Positions 7,575 to 16,128 of a stretch of DNA of 64,000 nucleotides are shown here, piece after piece. The notes beneath the pieces were generated by a model that was not told the DNA's origin, made no database searches, and saw only the letters and a list, made by a program, of their open reading frames with translations. Position 1 is the first letter of the stretch, and each line of letters starts with the position of its first letter. The DNA comes from Paenibacillus pini JCM 16418 (GTDB taxonomy: Bacteria > Bacillota > Bacilli > Paenibacillales > Paenibacillaceae). Location: NCBI RefSeq assembly GCF_000576305.1, contig NZ_BAVZ01000001.1, forward strand, positions 558,001-622,000. The letters run 5' to 3'. The position numbers and the translations under genes were made by a program.

Positions 7575-8258
7575 ATGGAGAAAACGATTAGAGAACAGTT
7601 AATTGAAATAAGCGATCCAGCGTATCAGAAGCATGCGGCATCCCTAATTCCGAATATTAATAATGTCATGGGTGTGCGCTTACCCGAGCTGCGTAAGGTA
7701 GCCAAGGTCATTGCAAAAGGCGATTTCCGTACCTATCTTGAACAGGCAGATGGGGAATATTTTGAGGAAGTCATGCTCCAAGGTATGGTCCTTGGTTATG
7801 TCAAAACAGATATCGAGGAAATCCTCCGATATGTGGCGGATTTTGTGCCTAAAATTAATAATTGGTCGGTATGCGATAGCTTTTGTACTGGGCTAAAGTT
7901 TACCAAGACGAATATGGAGCGGGTATGGGACTTCATACAGCCGTATCTCTTGTCTCCAAACGAATATGATATCCGATTTGGTGTCGTCATGCTCCTTGAT
8001 TTCTATGTTGAAGAGGAATACATTAGCCGAGTACTCGAGCTGCTGGACAAGATCAGTCATGAAGGATACTATGTCAAAATGGCGGTGGCATGGGCATTAT
8101 CCATCTGCTTTGTGAAATTACCTGAGCCTACAGGTGCTTATTTTCTGAAAAACTCTTTAGACATATTCACCTACAATAAAGCGTTGCAGAAAATAACCGA
8201 GTCATTCCGCGTAGACGCCGAAACGAAGCAATGGATTCGCAGCTTGAAGCGTAAATAA
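7575..8258 (+). CDS. AlkD-like DNA alkylation repair protein (HEAT-repeat glycosylase)
   Basis: The 227-residue all-helical protein fits the AlkC/AlkD family: MGVRLPELRKVAKVIAK near residue 34, then NNWSVCDSFCTGLKF near 95-110 and repeated helices such as VMLLDFYVEEEYI. Family members excise bulky or cationic N3/N7-alkylpurines without base flipping. It starts 12 bases after the AlkA-like stop, with AGAGG upstream, so the pair is one unit. No terminator is apparent before the convergent radical SAM gene 32 bases away. Confidence 0.85.
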   Translation: MEKTIREQLIEISDPAYQKHAASLIPNINNVMGVRLPELRKVAKVIAKGDFRTYLEQADGEYFEEVMLQGMVLGYVKTDIEEILRYVADFVPKINNWSVCDSFCTGLKFTKTNMERVWDFIQPYLLSPNEYDIRFGVVMLLDFYVEEEYISRVLELLDKISHEGYYVKMAVAWALSICFVKLPEPTGAYFLKNSLDIFTYNKALQKITESFRVDAETKQWIRSLKRK

Positions 8259-8290
8259 ATCAGGTTTATTATCCTTTAGATCTCAAATTT

Positions 8291-9109
8291 TTAGGGTTCA
8301 AATCCCTTTTGACTTATATATATTTGTTCCTCGTTAAAAACCTTCAACAAACGCTCATAGACAAGGCGGTAGGCGGAAGGACGATACCATTCTTCTAGTC
8401 CCTTCTCCTTATATAGAGCATCAATACCCAGCCTCTTCGTCCGTTTCCCTCCACTACCATCACCCATAAAGTAATCATCGATACACACACGGCTTACCAC
8501 ATCATGTAACTTTTCCGCGAATTCTTCACTACTCGGTAATACAGGTGCAATGGTTGCCTGTGTGGGGATACCCGCGTCTTTCAACAGCTGAAGCGTTTGT
8601 AGTCGGGCAGGGATCGGAGGGGCACTTGGTGTAAAATGTTTGCGGATGTCCTCGCGGTCGGTTTCTACGGTCATACTTACTCGTACTTTATCTCCAAGGC
8701 GTAACAGCAAATCAATATCTCTTCGTACAAAAGGGCTACGGGTCTGCACGAATAAGAAATCAGGTGGATATTCTACCATGACTTCAAGCAAAGAGCGCGT
8801 GACCATTTCCTTCTGTTCAATAGGTTGATATGGATCGGTGCTCGATGACATAAAGATAGTAACAGGCCCCTTGGCTTTGGCTTTCCGTAACTCTTTTTGA
8901 AAGATAACCGCAGCCTCCTGCTTAATATCAACCCAGGTTCCCCATTCCGCATTCCGAAATGTGTTAACTGGCATTTGGCGTACATAACAATAGGAGCAGC
9001 CGTATGAACAACCGGTGTAGGGATTTAGGGAGTGGGTGTATCCAGACAGATATCCAGTACCTTTATTCAGGAGTGTCTTTGGATTCGTGTACAAGTATTC
9101 CGGTCGCAT
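8291..9109 (-). CDS. SPL-family radical SAM protein
   Basis: The 272-residue protein carries the radical SAM cluster motif C-x3-C-x2-C in TGCSYGCSYCYVRQMP near residues 33-48, preceded by SGYTHSLNPYTGC. The IFMSSSTDPYQPIE and SVTVETDRED-like segments are typical of the SplB-related (COG1533, Rv2578c-like) branch. Spore photoproduct lyase itself repairs thymine dimers, but the function of this branch is not established. Its ribosome binding site (GAGGTG) immediately follows the true stop of the 2OG oxygenase at 9122, so it is the last, tightly coupled gene of the ada operon. A DNA-damage role is inferred from context only. Confidence 0.82.
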   Translation of the reverse strand: MRPEYLYTNPKTLLNKGTGYLSGYTHSLNPYTGCSYGCSYCYVRQMPVNTFRNAEWGTWVDIKQEAAVIFQKELRKAKAKGPVTIFMSSSTDPYQPIEQKEMVTRSLLEVMVEYPPDFLFVQTRSPFVRRDIDLLLRLGDKVRVSMTVETDREDIRKHFTPSAPPIPARLQTLQLLKDAGIPTQATIAPVLPSSEEFAEKLHDVVSRVCIDDYFMGDGSGGKRTKRLGIDALYKEKGLEEWYRPSAYRLVYERLLKVFNEEQIYISQKGFEP

Positions 9110-9121
9110 ATTCGTTCACCT

Positions 9122-9834
9122 CTATTTCGCATCATGAAAAATAATCCCTAAACTATACCTCGTTCCCGACGTAATTATGCTTATGCCATGGCGGAGTGTG
9201 TTCTTATAGTAACCACGTGTTCCAAGTACAGGACGATAATGGGTTGGGAAAATGAGTCCTTCCCCTTGTTCAAGGTTGATGACATGACCTTGACTCTGGC
9301 TCGCGGACGCTGTTCCACAAGTAGAAATTCTCCCCCGTTGTAATCTTCACCTTGTTGACTAAGAGCAAATACCACCTGAAACGGAAAGAATACCTTTCCA
9401 TATATATCCTGATGTAGACAGTTATAACCACCCGCTTCATATTTCAATATTAACGGCGTTGAGCGGGTTTGTTTTTCTTCGTGGCAGGCATGAAGAAACT
9501 CTGTTAATGTGGCTGGATATTCCGCCTCACGTCTCAATTGTTCAAGCCAGCGATTAGCTGTTTTTGCTAGCTCAGGATATAGCCCTTCGCGTAGTTCTTG
9601 CAACAAAGATGGGAGAGGAGCATCATAATACTTATATTCTCCAATCCCGAAACGGTATCTGGCCATGTTGATTGTACTACGGAACTGCTCCTGTGAGTCG
9701 TATGTTCCAATGATTTCCCTGCAATCTATTGTTGATAAAAGTGGGGGGAGTTTGGCGTATCCGATTCTATCAAGTGATTGTTGAAGAGTACTCCAATCCA
9801 ATTTACCCATGCTCTCAGCAAGCTGACTTGGCAT
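9122..9834 (-). pseudogene. 2OG-Fe(II) oxygenase, interrupted by a single-base frameshift
   Basis: The leftward frame from ATG 9834 encodes the dioxygenase core with the Fe-binding HxD in GGYNCLHQDIYGKVFFPFQ and GGEFLLVEQRPRA. Near 9296-9298 the frame slips. The -1-type neighbour frame continues with SQGHVINLEQGEGLIFPTHY and then NTLRHGIS, supplying the distal His and the 2OG-contacting region, and ends at TAG 9122. Restoring one base (GCC-AG to GCCCAG) gives about 237 residues. The family (uncharacterised 2OG oxygenases found beside ada genes) may act in alkylation repair by analogy with AlkB. Conservation on both sides suggests a sequence error or a very recent mutation. Confidence 0.8.
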
Positions 9835-9835
9835 A

Positions 9836-10372
9836 TTACGAACCTCCTTTACGAACTCCGTCCTGCTCTAATTGAAGTAATCTTGTCTTCATGTCCATCC
9901 CACCACGATAGCCAGTTAACGCGCCACTCTTCCCAATTACTCGGTGACAAGGGACGGTAATGAGCACAGGATTTGCTCCAATGGCCGCACCAACTGCACG
10001 AACAGCGGCAGGTCTTTGAATATGCTCGGCAATATCTGAATACGACTTTGTTTCACCGTAAGGAATTTCGCAGAGTGCATTCCATACAACTTGTTGAAAA
10101 GCGGTACCAGGGAAGTCGAAGGGCACGGTAAAGTTCCTCCGTGTTCCCTGTAAATAATCAGTCAGCTCGACGGCATAAGGCTTCAGCCTCTCATCATCCT
10201 GAATGAGTACATGATTAGGGAAGCGGGCAGTTGACCATGCTACCAATTCTTCAAAGGGTTGATTCTGTGAACCAACATAACTAAGTCCGTTAGATGTCGC
10301 TGCGATATACATGTTCCAATCCTCATATGTGAATAATGTCCAATAGATCGCTGGATTCGCTTGATTTGTCAT
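9836..10372 (-). CDS. adaB: Methylated-DNA--protein-cysteine methyltransferase
   Basis: The 178-residue suicide enzyme transfers the methyl group of O6-methylguanine to its own cysteine. The active-site motif is VPCHRVIG near residues 136-143, followed by LTGYRGGMDMKTRLLQLE. The HTH-type segment IPYGETKSYSDIA and RPAAVRAVGAAIGANP are also present. Its stop (TAA) is one base from the next ATG, and its own end provides GGAGG for that gene. It lies 38 bases downstream of adaA, as in the adaA-adaB operon of Bacillus. Confidence 0.92.
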   Translation of the reverse strand: MTNQANPAIYWTLFTYEDWNMYIAATSNGLSYVGSQNQPFEELVAWSTARFPNHVLIQDDERLKPYAVELTDYLQGTRRNFTVPFDFPGTAFQQVVWNALCEIPYGETKSYSDIAEHIQRPAAVRAVGAAIGANPVLITVPCHRVIGKSGALTGYRGGMDMKTRLLQLEQDGVRKGGS

Positions 10373-10410
10373 AAATTTAATAACTCTCCTTTGTCATCGT
10401 TTGATTGATT

Positions 10411-10962
10411 TTAGTGCTCGATTTGACGATAGCTTGAAGGTGTTTGACCCGTTCTTTTTTTGAATAAGGTAATAAAGTATGACGTGTTGGTCAGGCCAAC
10501 ATGTTTGCCAATCTCAGCAATAGATTCTTTCGTAGTCAGGAGCAATTCTTTAGCTCGATCCATTCTAATGTGCTGAATATATTCAAGCAGAGTGACTCCT
10601 TGAATTCTTTTGAAAGTCCGATGCAGGTGAAAGGGACTTCCATGAGATATATCTGCGAGTAGAGGCAACGTTAACTTTTTCATATAGTTGATATGTATAT
10701 AATCGGTTACCATGGTAATCCACTCGTCATCCGGTAGGCGCTGGCCGGTTGGCTTACATCGTTTGCATGGACGGTATGAAGCAGACAGTGCTTGCTCAGC
10801 ATGTTGAAATATAAGAATGTTTTCAATTTTAGGTGGCCTGGATTTACAGGACGGTCTGCAAAAAATACCCGTCGTTTGTACCGCGTAGAAAAATTGACCA
10901 TCATAGGCGGCATCATTACGGATAACGGCTTGCCACTGTATCTCCGTTATGGTTCTGCTCAT
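10411..10962 (-). CDS. adaA: AdaA: methylphosphotriester-DNA methyltransferase and AraC-type activator
   Basis: The 183-residue protein has the zinc-cysteine Ada domain (GIFCRPSCKSRPP near residues 33-45, then YRPCKRCKP near 67-75) followed by an AraC-type helix-turn-helix (LLADISHGSPFHLHRTFKRI and TNTSYFITLFKKRTGQTPSSY). It takes methyl groups from DNA phosphotriesters and then activates the adaptive response. ATG 10962 is supported by GGAGGTG just upstream on the reverse strand; longer frames reach into the promoter region. It is the first gene of adaA-adaB-2OG oxygenase-radical SAM and probably autoregulates that operon. Confidence 0.92.
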   Translation of the reverse strand: MSRTITEIQWQAVIRNDAAYDGQFFYAVQTTGIFCRPSCKSRPPKIENILIFQHAEQALSASYRPCKRCKPTGQRLPDDEWITMVTDYIHINYMKKLTLPLLADISHGSPFHLHRTFKRIQGVTLLEYIQHIRMDRAKELLLTTKESIAEIGKHVGLTNTSYFITLFKKRTGQTPSSYRQIEH

Positions 10963-11071
10963 TTTCGTACACCTCCACGAGAACAGTATAACCTTAGAAA
11001 GGGTCATTTGTACGTATTCTTGAATGTAAAAGCAAGATAACGAAATTGCCAAAAAAATGTTAATTAACCCA

Positions 11072-11100
11072 TTGACAGATAAAAGGGTCCGTGATAAGTT
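11072..11100 (+). promoter_or_regulatory. Possible sigma-A promoter of the sulfur cluster
   Basis: TTGACA (11072-11077) is followed after 17 bases by TAAGTT (11095-11100), a weak -10. A 9-base direct repeat TTAATCAAT occurs downstream at 11111-11119 and 11134-11142. The GGAATT between them is reminiscent of CymR-type sulfur-control sites, but I cannot confirm that. The region is shared with the divergent adaA start. Confidence 0.35.
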
Positions 11101-11132
11101 TATATCACATTTAATCAATCGGAATTATAAGT

Positions 11133-11208
11133 ATTAATCAATTTCATACGTCGACCATACAAATGGAGATCCTGAAAGCATTACATCGGGAGTCTCCTTG
11201 TTTATTTT
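11133..11208 (+). promoter_or_regulatory. Leader element 1: conserved box plus terminator-like hairpin upstream of the arylsulfotransferase gene
   Basis: The segment contains AATCAATTTCATA, then GTCGACCATAC (11150-11160), then after 4 bases a hairpin with GGAGA (11165-11169) pairing TCTCC (11193-11197), extended by TCC/GGGA with one bulge. The T-rich TTGTTTATTTT follows at 11198-11208. The same layout recurs at 12687-12764. The pairing is kept although the arms differ in sequence, which supports a real RNA structure. An attenuator is the simplest reading. It does not match any riboswitch class I know. Confidence 0.6.
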
Positions 11209-11232
11209 AAGAAGAAAAAGGGGGATATGAAG

Positions 11233-12687
11233 ATGGGACATTCAACGATTTATCCGACAGGAGCAACAGTGTATAACGTGGACAAGGCATGGAGTGGGTA
11301 CACTGTATTTGAAGCGGGTAACGATGGTGTATTATTGATCGATATGAACGGTAAAGAGGTGCATTTGTGGAAAGGTTTGATCGGTTTTCCCGCTAAGATA
11401 TTACCTGGTGGATACGTGCTTGGAAGCACAGGTAGAAGAGATCCTAAATTCGGTATTCAAGATAATGTGGATTTAGTGCAGGTGGATTTTGAAGGCAACA
11501 TTGTATGGAAATATAACAGTTATGAGTACATAGAAGACCCTGGCTATGAAGCACTATGGTATGCCCGCCAGCATCATGATTATCAGCGCGAAGGCAATCC
11601 AGTCGGCTATTATGCACCAGGTCTTGAACCTAAGGCAGACAGTGGCAACACGTTAATCCTTGCACATAAGAACCTGCGTAACCCTCAAATCTCAGATAAA
11701 ATACTACTCGATGATACGATTATTGAAGTCGATTGGGAAGGGAACATCCTTTGGGAGTGGGCGCCTAATGATCATTTCAATGAGCTTGGATTCGATGAAG
11801 CGGCTAAGAATGTATTATTCCGTGATCCGAATACAAGGTCCTTCGGGAATCTAGGTGGAGGAGTCGGAGACTGGCTGCATATCAATTCGGCTTCCTATGT
11901 AGGACCTAATAAATTTTACGATGCTGGTGATGAACGATTCCATCCGGACAATATCATCTGGGATGCTCGGGAAGCGAATATTATCGCGATTACCGATAAA
12001 AGAACCGGAGCCATCGTCTGGAGACTCGGTCCTGACTACTCTTTACCAGAAGTAAAGCATATTGGCTGGATCATCGGTCAGCATCATGCGCATATCATAC
12101 CGAAAGGGTTACCTGGAGAAGGAAATGTATTAGTGTTTGATAACGGTGGTTGGGGAGGCTATGGACTTCCGAATCCATCCTCTCCATTTGGACAAAAGAA
12201 CGCTCTTCGCGATCACTCCAGAATTCTGGAGATTAATCCGGTAACGCTAGCTATCGAGTGGCAATATACCTCAGCAGAAGCGGGATTCTCCGTACCAACG
12301 GATTCTTACAAATTTTATAGTCCCTACATTAGTTCGGCACAGCGGCTACCTAACGGCAACACGTTAATTACGGAAGGCTCTAATGGGAGATTGTTTGAGG
12401 TAACAGCTCAGCATGAACTGGTCTGGGAGTATATTTCACCTTATACGGACAAAAGAAATACGAATATGGTTTATCGTTCATACCGAGTGCCATATGAATG
12501 GGTACCGCAACTTGAGAAGCCGATAGAAAAGGCCATCGCGGCTATCGATGTATCGGAGTTCAGAGTTCCCGGCGCAGCGCCTAAAGGATCGGATTCTATA
12601 GTAAATGTAGTAACAACACTGCCATTCACAGAAGCAGCAGCTTGTGTAATAACTACGGATGAGAACAATAGCCTTAAATCTGAATAA
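11233..12687 (+). CDS. Arylsulfotransferase-family (ASST-like) beta-propeller protein
   Basis: The 484-residue protein starts GHSTIYPTGATVYNVDKAWS and contains repeated propeller blades such as ILPGGYVLGSTGR and LPNGNTLITEGSNGR. The His-containing motifs GDWLHINSAS (about 212) and GQHHAHIIPKG (about 281) are typical of the arylsulfotransferase family. Classical ASSTs move sulfuryl groups between phenols in the periplasm; this one has no signal peptide, so it appears cytosolic. ATG 11233 is chosen over ATG 11227 because GGGGGA ends at 11225. It heads the sulfur-type cluster and is preceded by leader element 1. Desulfurisation of aryl sulfates or related compounds is inferred from neighbours. 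Confidence 0.75.
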   Translation: MGHSTIYPTGATVYNVDKAWSGYTVFEAGNDGVLLIDMNGKEVHLWKGLIGFPAKILPGGYVLGSTGRRDPKFGIQDNVDLVQVDFEGNIVWKYNSYEYIEDPGYEALWYARQHHDYQREGNPVGYYAPGLEPKADSGNTLILAHKNLRNPQISDKILLDDTIIEVDWEGNILWEWAPNDHFNELGFDEAAKNVLFRDPNTRSFGNLGGGVGDWLHINSASYVGPNKFYDAGDERFHPDNIIWDAREANIIAITDKRTGAIVWRLGPDYSLPEVKHIGWIIGQHHAHIIPKGLPGEGNVLVFDNGGWGGYGLPNPSSPFGQKNALRDHSRILEINPVTLAIEWQYTSAEAGFSVPTDSYKFYSPYISSAQRLPNGNTLITEGSNGRLFEVTAQHELVWEYISPYTDKRNTNMVYRSYRVPYEWVPQLEKPIEKAIAAIDVSEFRVPGAAPKGSDSIVNVVTTLPFTEAAACVITTDENNSLKSE

Positions 12688-12764
12688 TTAATTTCATATC
12701 TTGTCGACCATACCATTGGAGACTTCCTGAATGTAATTCATTTCGGAAGTTTCTTTGTTTATTT
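12687..12764 (+). promoter_or_regulatory. Leader element 2: second copy of the conserved box and hairpin, upstream of the first permease gene
   Basis: This element starts at the end of the arylsulfotransferase stop codon and repeats the order of leader element 1: AATTAATTTCATA, GTCGACCATAC (12703-12713), a 4-base gap, hairpin GGAGACTTCC (12718-12727) with GGAAGTTTCT (12745-12754), then TTGTTTATTT (12755-12764). Two G.U pairs here are G-C pairs in element 1, so structure is kept. It could end transcripts from the upstream gene or regulate the permeases by attenuation. The ribosome binding site AAGGAGGG follows. Confidence 0.6.
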
Positions 12765-12786
12765 GAAGAGGAAGGAGGGAGCGTTC

Positions 12787-13590
12787 ATGATCAATCGGAC
12801 TGCGGCCGTAAGAACGACAAGGAGACCAGGTAAGCTCGCAAAACTGGGACTTGGATTGATTCTGCCAGGTAGTGTAGTCCTTCTGTGGCAGATACTTGGA
12901 CAAAATGGAGTTATATCTGAATTGCTTTTTCCTACGCCACTTACGATAGCTGAATCTTTTATAACGCTGAGCGTTTCAGGTGACTTGTGGACTAATCTTA
13001 GAATTAGTGTTGTAAGGGCACTTTCTGGATTCTTGCTCGGTGGAGGATTGGGGTTATTGTTCGGAATTCTAGTTGGTTTATTTCGTAGATCAGAGAAAAT
13101 GCTGGATCCCTCTCTACAAATGATCCGGATGATTCCGAGTCTAGCAGTTATACCACTGTTCATTTTATGGTTTGGTATCGGGGAGGAGTCCAAAGTATTA
13201 CTTATTGCCAAAGGGGCTTTCTTCCCTCTCTATATCAATACGTTTGTGGGCATTCGTAGTGTGGACAATAAGCTCTTCGAAGTCGCTCGTGTACTAGAAT
13301 TCAGCCGGATGAAGCAGATTGTAAAGTTGGTTCTTCCAGCGGCAGTTCCGAACATTATTCTCGGTGTCCGTTTGTCACTTGGATTATCTTGGCTAGGTCT
13401 AGTCGTCGCTGAACTGATCGCATCTACCTCAGGTATCGGGTACATGATGTCAGATGCGCGTCAGTTTGCAGATACCCCTGTCGTATTCGTAGGTATTATT
13501 GTGTTCGCAATAGCTGGACTGGTTAGTGATTCAATCGTTCGCCTAATTGAACGACGCCTATTGAGATGGAAAGACAGCTATCAGGGCTAG
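12787..13590 (+). CDS. ABC transporter permease, SsuC/TauC type (copy 1)
   Basis: The 267-residue membrane protein has about six hydrophobic segments and the cytoplasmic EAA-like coupling loop, NKLFEVARVLEFSRMKQIVK followed by LVLPAAVPNI, of sulfonate/nitrate/taurine-type importers. ATG 12787 follows AAGGAGGG. It is clearly homologous to the next gene, so the pair arose by tandem duplication and may form a heterodimeric pore. No ATP-binding subunit is encoded between 11 and 19.6 kb, so the pump would need an ATPase from elsewhere. Confidence 0.85.
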   Translation: MINRTAAVRTTRRPGKLAKLGLGLILPGSVVLLWQILGQNGVISELLFPTPLTIAESFITLSVSGDLWTNLRISVVRALSGFLLGGGLGLLFGILVGLFRRSEKMLDPSLQMIRMIPSLAVIPLFILWFGIGEESKVLLIAKGAFFPLYINTFVGIRSVDNKLFEVARVLEFSRMKQIVKLVLPAAVPNIILGVRLSLGLSWLGLVVAELIASTSGIGYMMSDARQFADTPVVFVGIIVFAIAGLVSDSIVRLIERRLLRWKDSYQG

Positions 13591-13604
13591 AAGGAGGAAA
13601 ACTC

Positions 13605-14492
13605 ATGAGCGATGGAATAGAGGCCATTATTAATACGAATACAGCAGTAAGGGAAGTAAGGAATAACATTGAGACAGCTCCTGTAGTTACCCCAACGGTC
13701 AAGAAAGCTTCGGTGCATACAGCGTGGAAATCGCTTCTATCTGATCTGGGTTTGGGCGCCGTTATTCCTGTAGTGACGATTGTTATTTGGCAGTTGGCAG
13801 GAAATAGCGGGCTGATTTCAGCAGAGTTTCTGCCAACGCCGCTAACGATATTGAATGCTTTAGTGGATCTCACCGTTAGCGGGGAGATCCTGCATCACTT
13901 GAGTGTCAGTATGGGTAGAGCCGGGATTGGCTTTCTCATTGGAGGCATACTGGGCTTGTTATTCGGACTATTAACAGGATTATTTCGTAGTGCGGAATAT
14001 CTGGTAGACCCGAGCGTGCAGGTACTTCGTATCGTTCCCCATCTGGCGATTGCCCCATTAATCATCCTCTGGTTTGGCTTCGGTGAAGTATCCAAAATCG
14101 TTATCATTATTAGCGGATCTTTCTTTCCGCTCTATATTAATACCTTTATGGGTATTCGAAATGTTGAAAATAAATTATTTGAAGTGGCACGTGTGCTTGG
14201 ATTCAGTCCTTATCAGAGATTACGTAAGCTGATTCTTCCAGCAGCGCTACCTAGTATTTTATTAGGATTAAGATTATCGCTAGCAGTGGCGTGGATTGGG
14301 CTTGTTGTCGCAGAGATGATTGGCTCTCAGTCTGGGATTGGATTTCTAATTAATGAAGCAAAGCAGAATACCAATACGCCTGTTATTTTTGTAGGTATTA
14401 TTATATTCGCTATTGTCGGTAAGCTTATTGATTCTCTCTTCCGTATCATTGAGCGCAAATTCTTGTTCTGGCGAGATAGTTATCAGGGTTAG
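13605..14492 (+). CDS. ABC transporter permease, SsuC/TauC type (copy 2)
   Basis: The 295-residue permease has an N-terminal polar extension of about 50 residues, then the same transmembrane pattern as copy 1 and the EAA-like loop NKLFEVARVLGFSPYQRLRK followed by LILPAALPSILLG. ATG 13605 is chosen because AAGGAGG sits at 13591-13597, 14 bases after the copy 1 stop. The two copies share their C-terminal half almost block for block, down to closing RWKDSYQG and WRDSYQG. Together with copy 1 it would form the membrane channel of a sulfonate- or sulfate-ester-type importer. Confidence 0.85.
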   Translation: MSDGIEAIINTNTAVREVRNNIETAPVVTPTVKKASVHTAWKSLLSDLGLGAVIPVVTIVIWQLAGNSGLISAEFLPTPLTILNALVDLTVSGEILHHLSVSMGRAGIGFLIGGILGLLFGLLTGLFRSAEYLVDPSVQVLRIVPHLAIAPLIILWFGFGEVSKIVIIISGSFFPLYINTFMGIRNVENKLFEVARVLGFSPYQRLRKLILPAALPSILLGLRLSLAVAWIGLVVAEMIGSQSGIGFLINEAKQNTNTPVIFVGIIIFAIVGKLIDSLFRIIERKFLFWRDSYQG

Positions 14493-14520
14493 GCTAATAA
14501 ATCTTAGGGGGTCAATGCAC

Positions 14521-16128
14521 ATGAGTGAAGTAGCACAAGTTGGGTCGCTCAACTTGACGACCGATGTTCTGGTTATTGGTGGTGGCCCAGCAGGCACATG
14601 GGCTGCTCTTACCGCAGCAGCGAAGGGTGTGAACGTTGTGCTTGCTGATAAAGGCTACTGCGGTTCTAGTGGAGCAACCGCTCCCTCTGGAACAGGCGTC
14701 TGGTATGTAAAGCCTGACGAGAAGCTACGAGAGGAAGCTAAAGCAAGCCGATTCTTGATGGGGGGACAGTTGGCTGAACATCGCTGGATGGACCGTGTCC
14801 TTGACCGTACCTATGAGAATATGAATAAGCTCGGAGTATTCGGATATCCGTTCCCTGTAGATGAGCAGGGTAACCCGCATCGCAGAGGTCTTCAAGGACC
14901 AGAATATATGAAATTGATGCGTAGGTTGATAAAGAAAGCCGGTGTCAGAATTTTGGATCATAGTCCGGCACTCGAATTACTTGCCGATGAGCATGGTGTA
15001 GCAGGTGCGGCGGGTGTACATAAACAGAGCGGTAAGACTTGGACCGTACAAGCGGGTTCCGTAGTCATCGCCACTGGCGGATGTGCTTTTCTGAGTAAGG
15101 CGCTTGGCTGTAATGTCTTAACGGGAGATGGTTATCTGTTCGCAGCCGAAGCAGGTGCAAGTCTGTCAGGTATGGAGTTTTCGAATGCTTATGCAATCTG
15201 TCCAACATTCTCTTCTGTTACCAAAACAGCGTTTTACAGTTACGCCAGTTTCTATCACGAAGATGGAAGTATTGTAGAAGGAGCAAGTTCGAAGAAGGGC
15301 CGTTCCGTCCTTGCACGTCATTTGCTCGAAGGACGACAAATGTTTGCTAAATTGGATGGCGCAGCTGAAGATTTAAGGCCCCTGCTCCGGGTAGCGCAAA
15401 CGAATTTCTTCCTTCCATTTGATCGCTTAGGTATTGATCCATTCACCCAAGCATTTCCGGTAACTCTTCGTTTCGAAGGAACCGTTCGTGGAACCGGTGG
15501 TATTCATATTACAAATGAGAGCTGTGGAACAGCAGTTCCTGGCCTATATGCGGCAGGAGATGCGGCAACACGCGAGCTAATCTGTGGTGGTTTCACGGGT
15601 GGAGGCAGTCACAATGCTGCTTGGGCAATGTCATCAGGTTCTTTTGCTGGAGAAGGGGCTGCTGCGTACACACAAAGTCTCGGCCAATATGCGGCACGTC
15701 GTTCACCAGTAGGTTGTTCTTCTTCAACGCTAATTCGTCAGGAAATGAGGCCTGGTGCAGCAGCTAAAACTGAAGAATATATATCGGCAGTACAGGATGA
15801 AGTGAAGCCTTATCAGCTTAATTTGTTTCGGACTGAGCAAGGACTGACCTCGTCACTTAACCGTCTAGATGGTCTCTGGAAGGAGCAGCGGAACCGGGAA
15901 ATTCAGCGCAGCCCAGAAGGAGTCAAAGCACGTGAGGCTGAGGCAATGACCGCAACAGCTCGTTGGATGTACCATTCTGCTCTTGCTCGTACAGAAACTA
16001 GGGGCATGCATAAACGTGAGGACTATCAAGTAACAGACAACAGTCAGCATCATCGTTTGATCAGTGGGGGTCTGGACAAGATATGGGTGAAGACAGAAGC
16101 CGTGAATAAGGAGCGTGTTCTGCTGTGA
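14521..16128 (+). CDS. AsfA/AprA-like FAD oxidoreductase (copy 1)
   Basis: The 535-residue flavoprotein has an N-terminal dinucleotide fold (DVLVIGGGPAGTWAALTAAA near residues 16-36) and the fumarate-reductase/APS-reductase-type C-terminal part with RFEGTVRGTGGIHITNES and GLYAAGDAATRE. It overlaps the ferredoxin gene by GTGA, so the two are stoichiometrically coupled. Comparable flavoprotein plus ferredoxin pairs (AsfA/AsfB of Pseudomonas putida) are needed for arylsulfonate use as sulfur source. ATG 14521 is preferred for spacing from AGGGGG; ATG 14515 is possible. The reaction is not established. Confidence 0.8.
   Translation: MSEVAQVGSLNLTTDVLVIGGGPAGTWAALTAAAKGVNVVLADKGYCGSSGATAPSGTGVWYVKPDEKLREEAKASRFLMGGQLAEHRWMDRVLDRTYENMNKLGVFGYPFPVDEQGNPHRRGLQGPEYMKLMRRLIKKAGVRILDHSPALELLADEHGVAGAAGVHKQSGKTWTVQAGSVVIATGGCAFLSKALGCNVLTGDGYLFAAEAGASLSGMEFSNAYAICPTFSSVTKTAFYSYASFYHEDGSIVEGASSKKGRSVLARHLLEGRQMFAKLDGAAEDLRPLLRVAQTNFFLPFDRLGIDPFTQAFPVTLRFEGTVRGTGGIHITNESCGTAVPGLYAAGDAATRELICGGFTGGGSHNAAWAMSSGSFAGEGAAAYTQSLGQYAARRSPVGCSSSTLIRQEMRPGAAAKTEEYISAVQDEVKPYQLNLFRTEQGLTSSLNRLDGLWKEQRNREIQRSPEGVKAREAEAMTATARWMYHSALARTETRGMHKREDYQVTDNSQHHRLISGGLDKIWVKTEAVNKERVLL

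Noticed and set aside
11133..11208. S-box (SAM), T-box or other known riboswitch as the identity of the twin leaders
   Set aside because: The elements are too short and lack the conserved cores of those classes, such as the T-box sequence or the SAM-I kink-turn helices.
12787..14492. The two permease genes as one duplicated or assembly-artifact sequence
   Set aside because: They share block-wise protein similarity but differ clearly in DNA and N-terminus, so they are genuine old paralogues.
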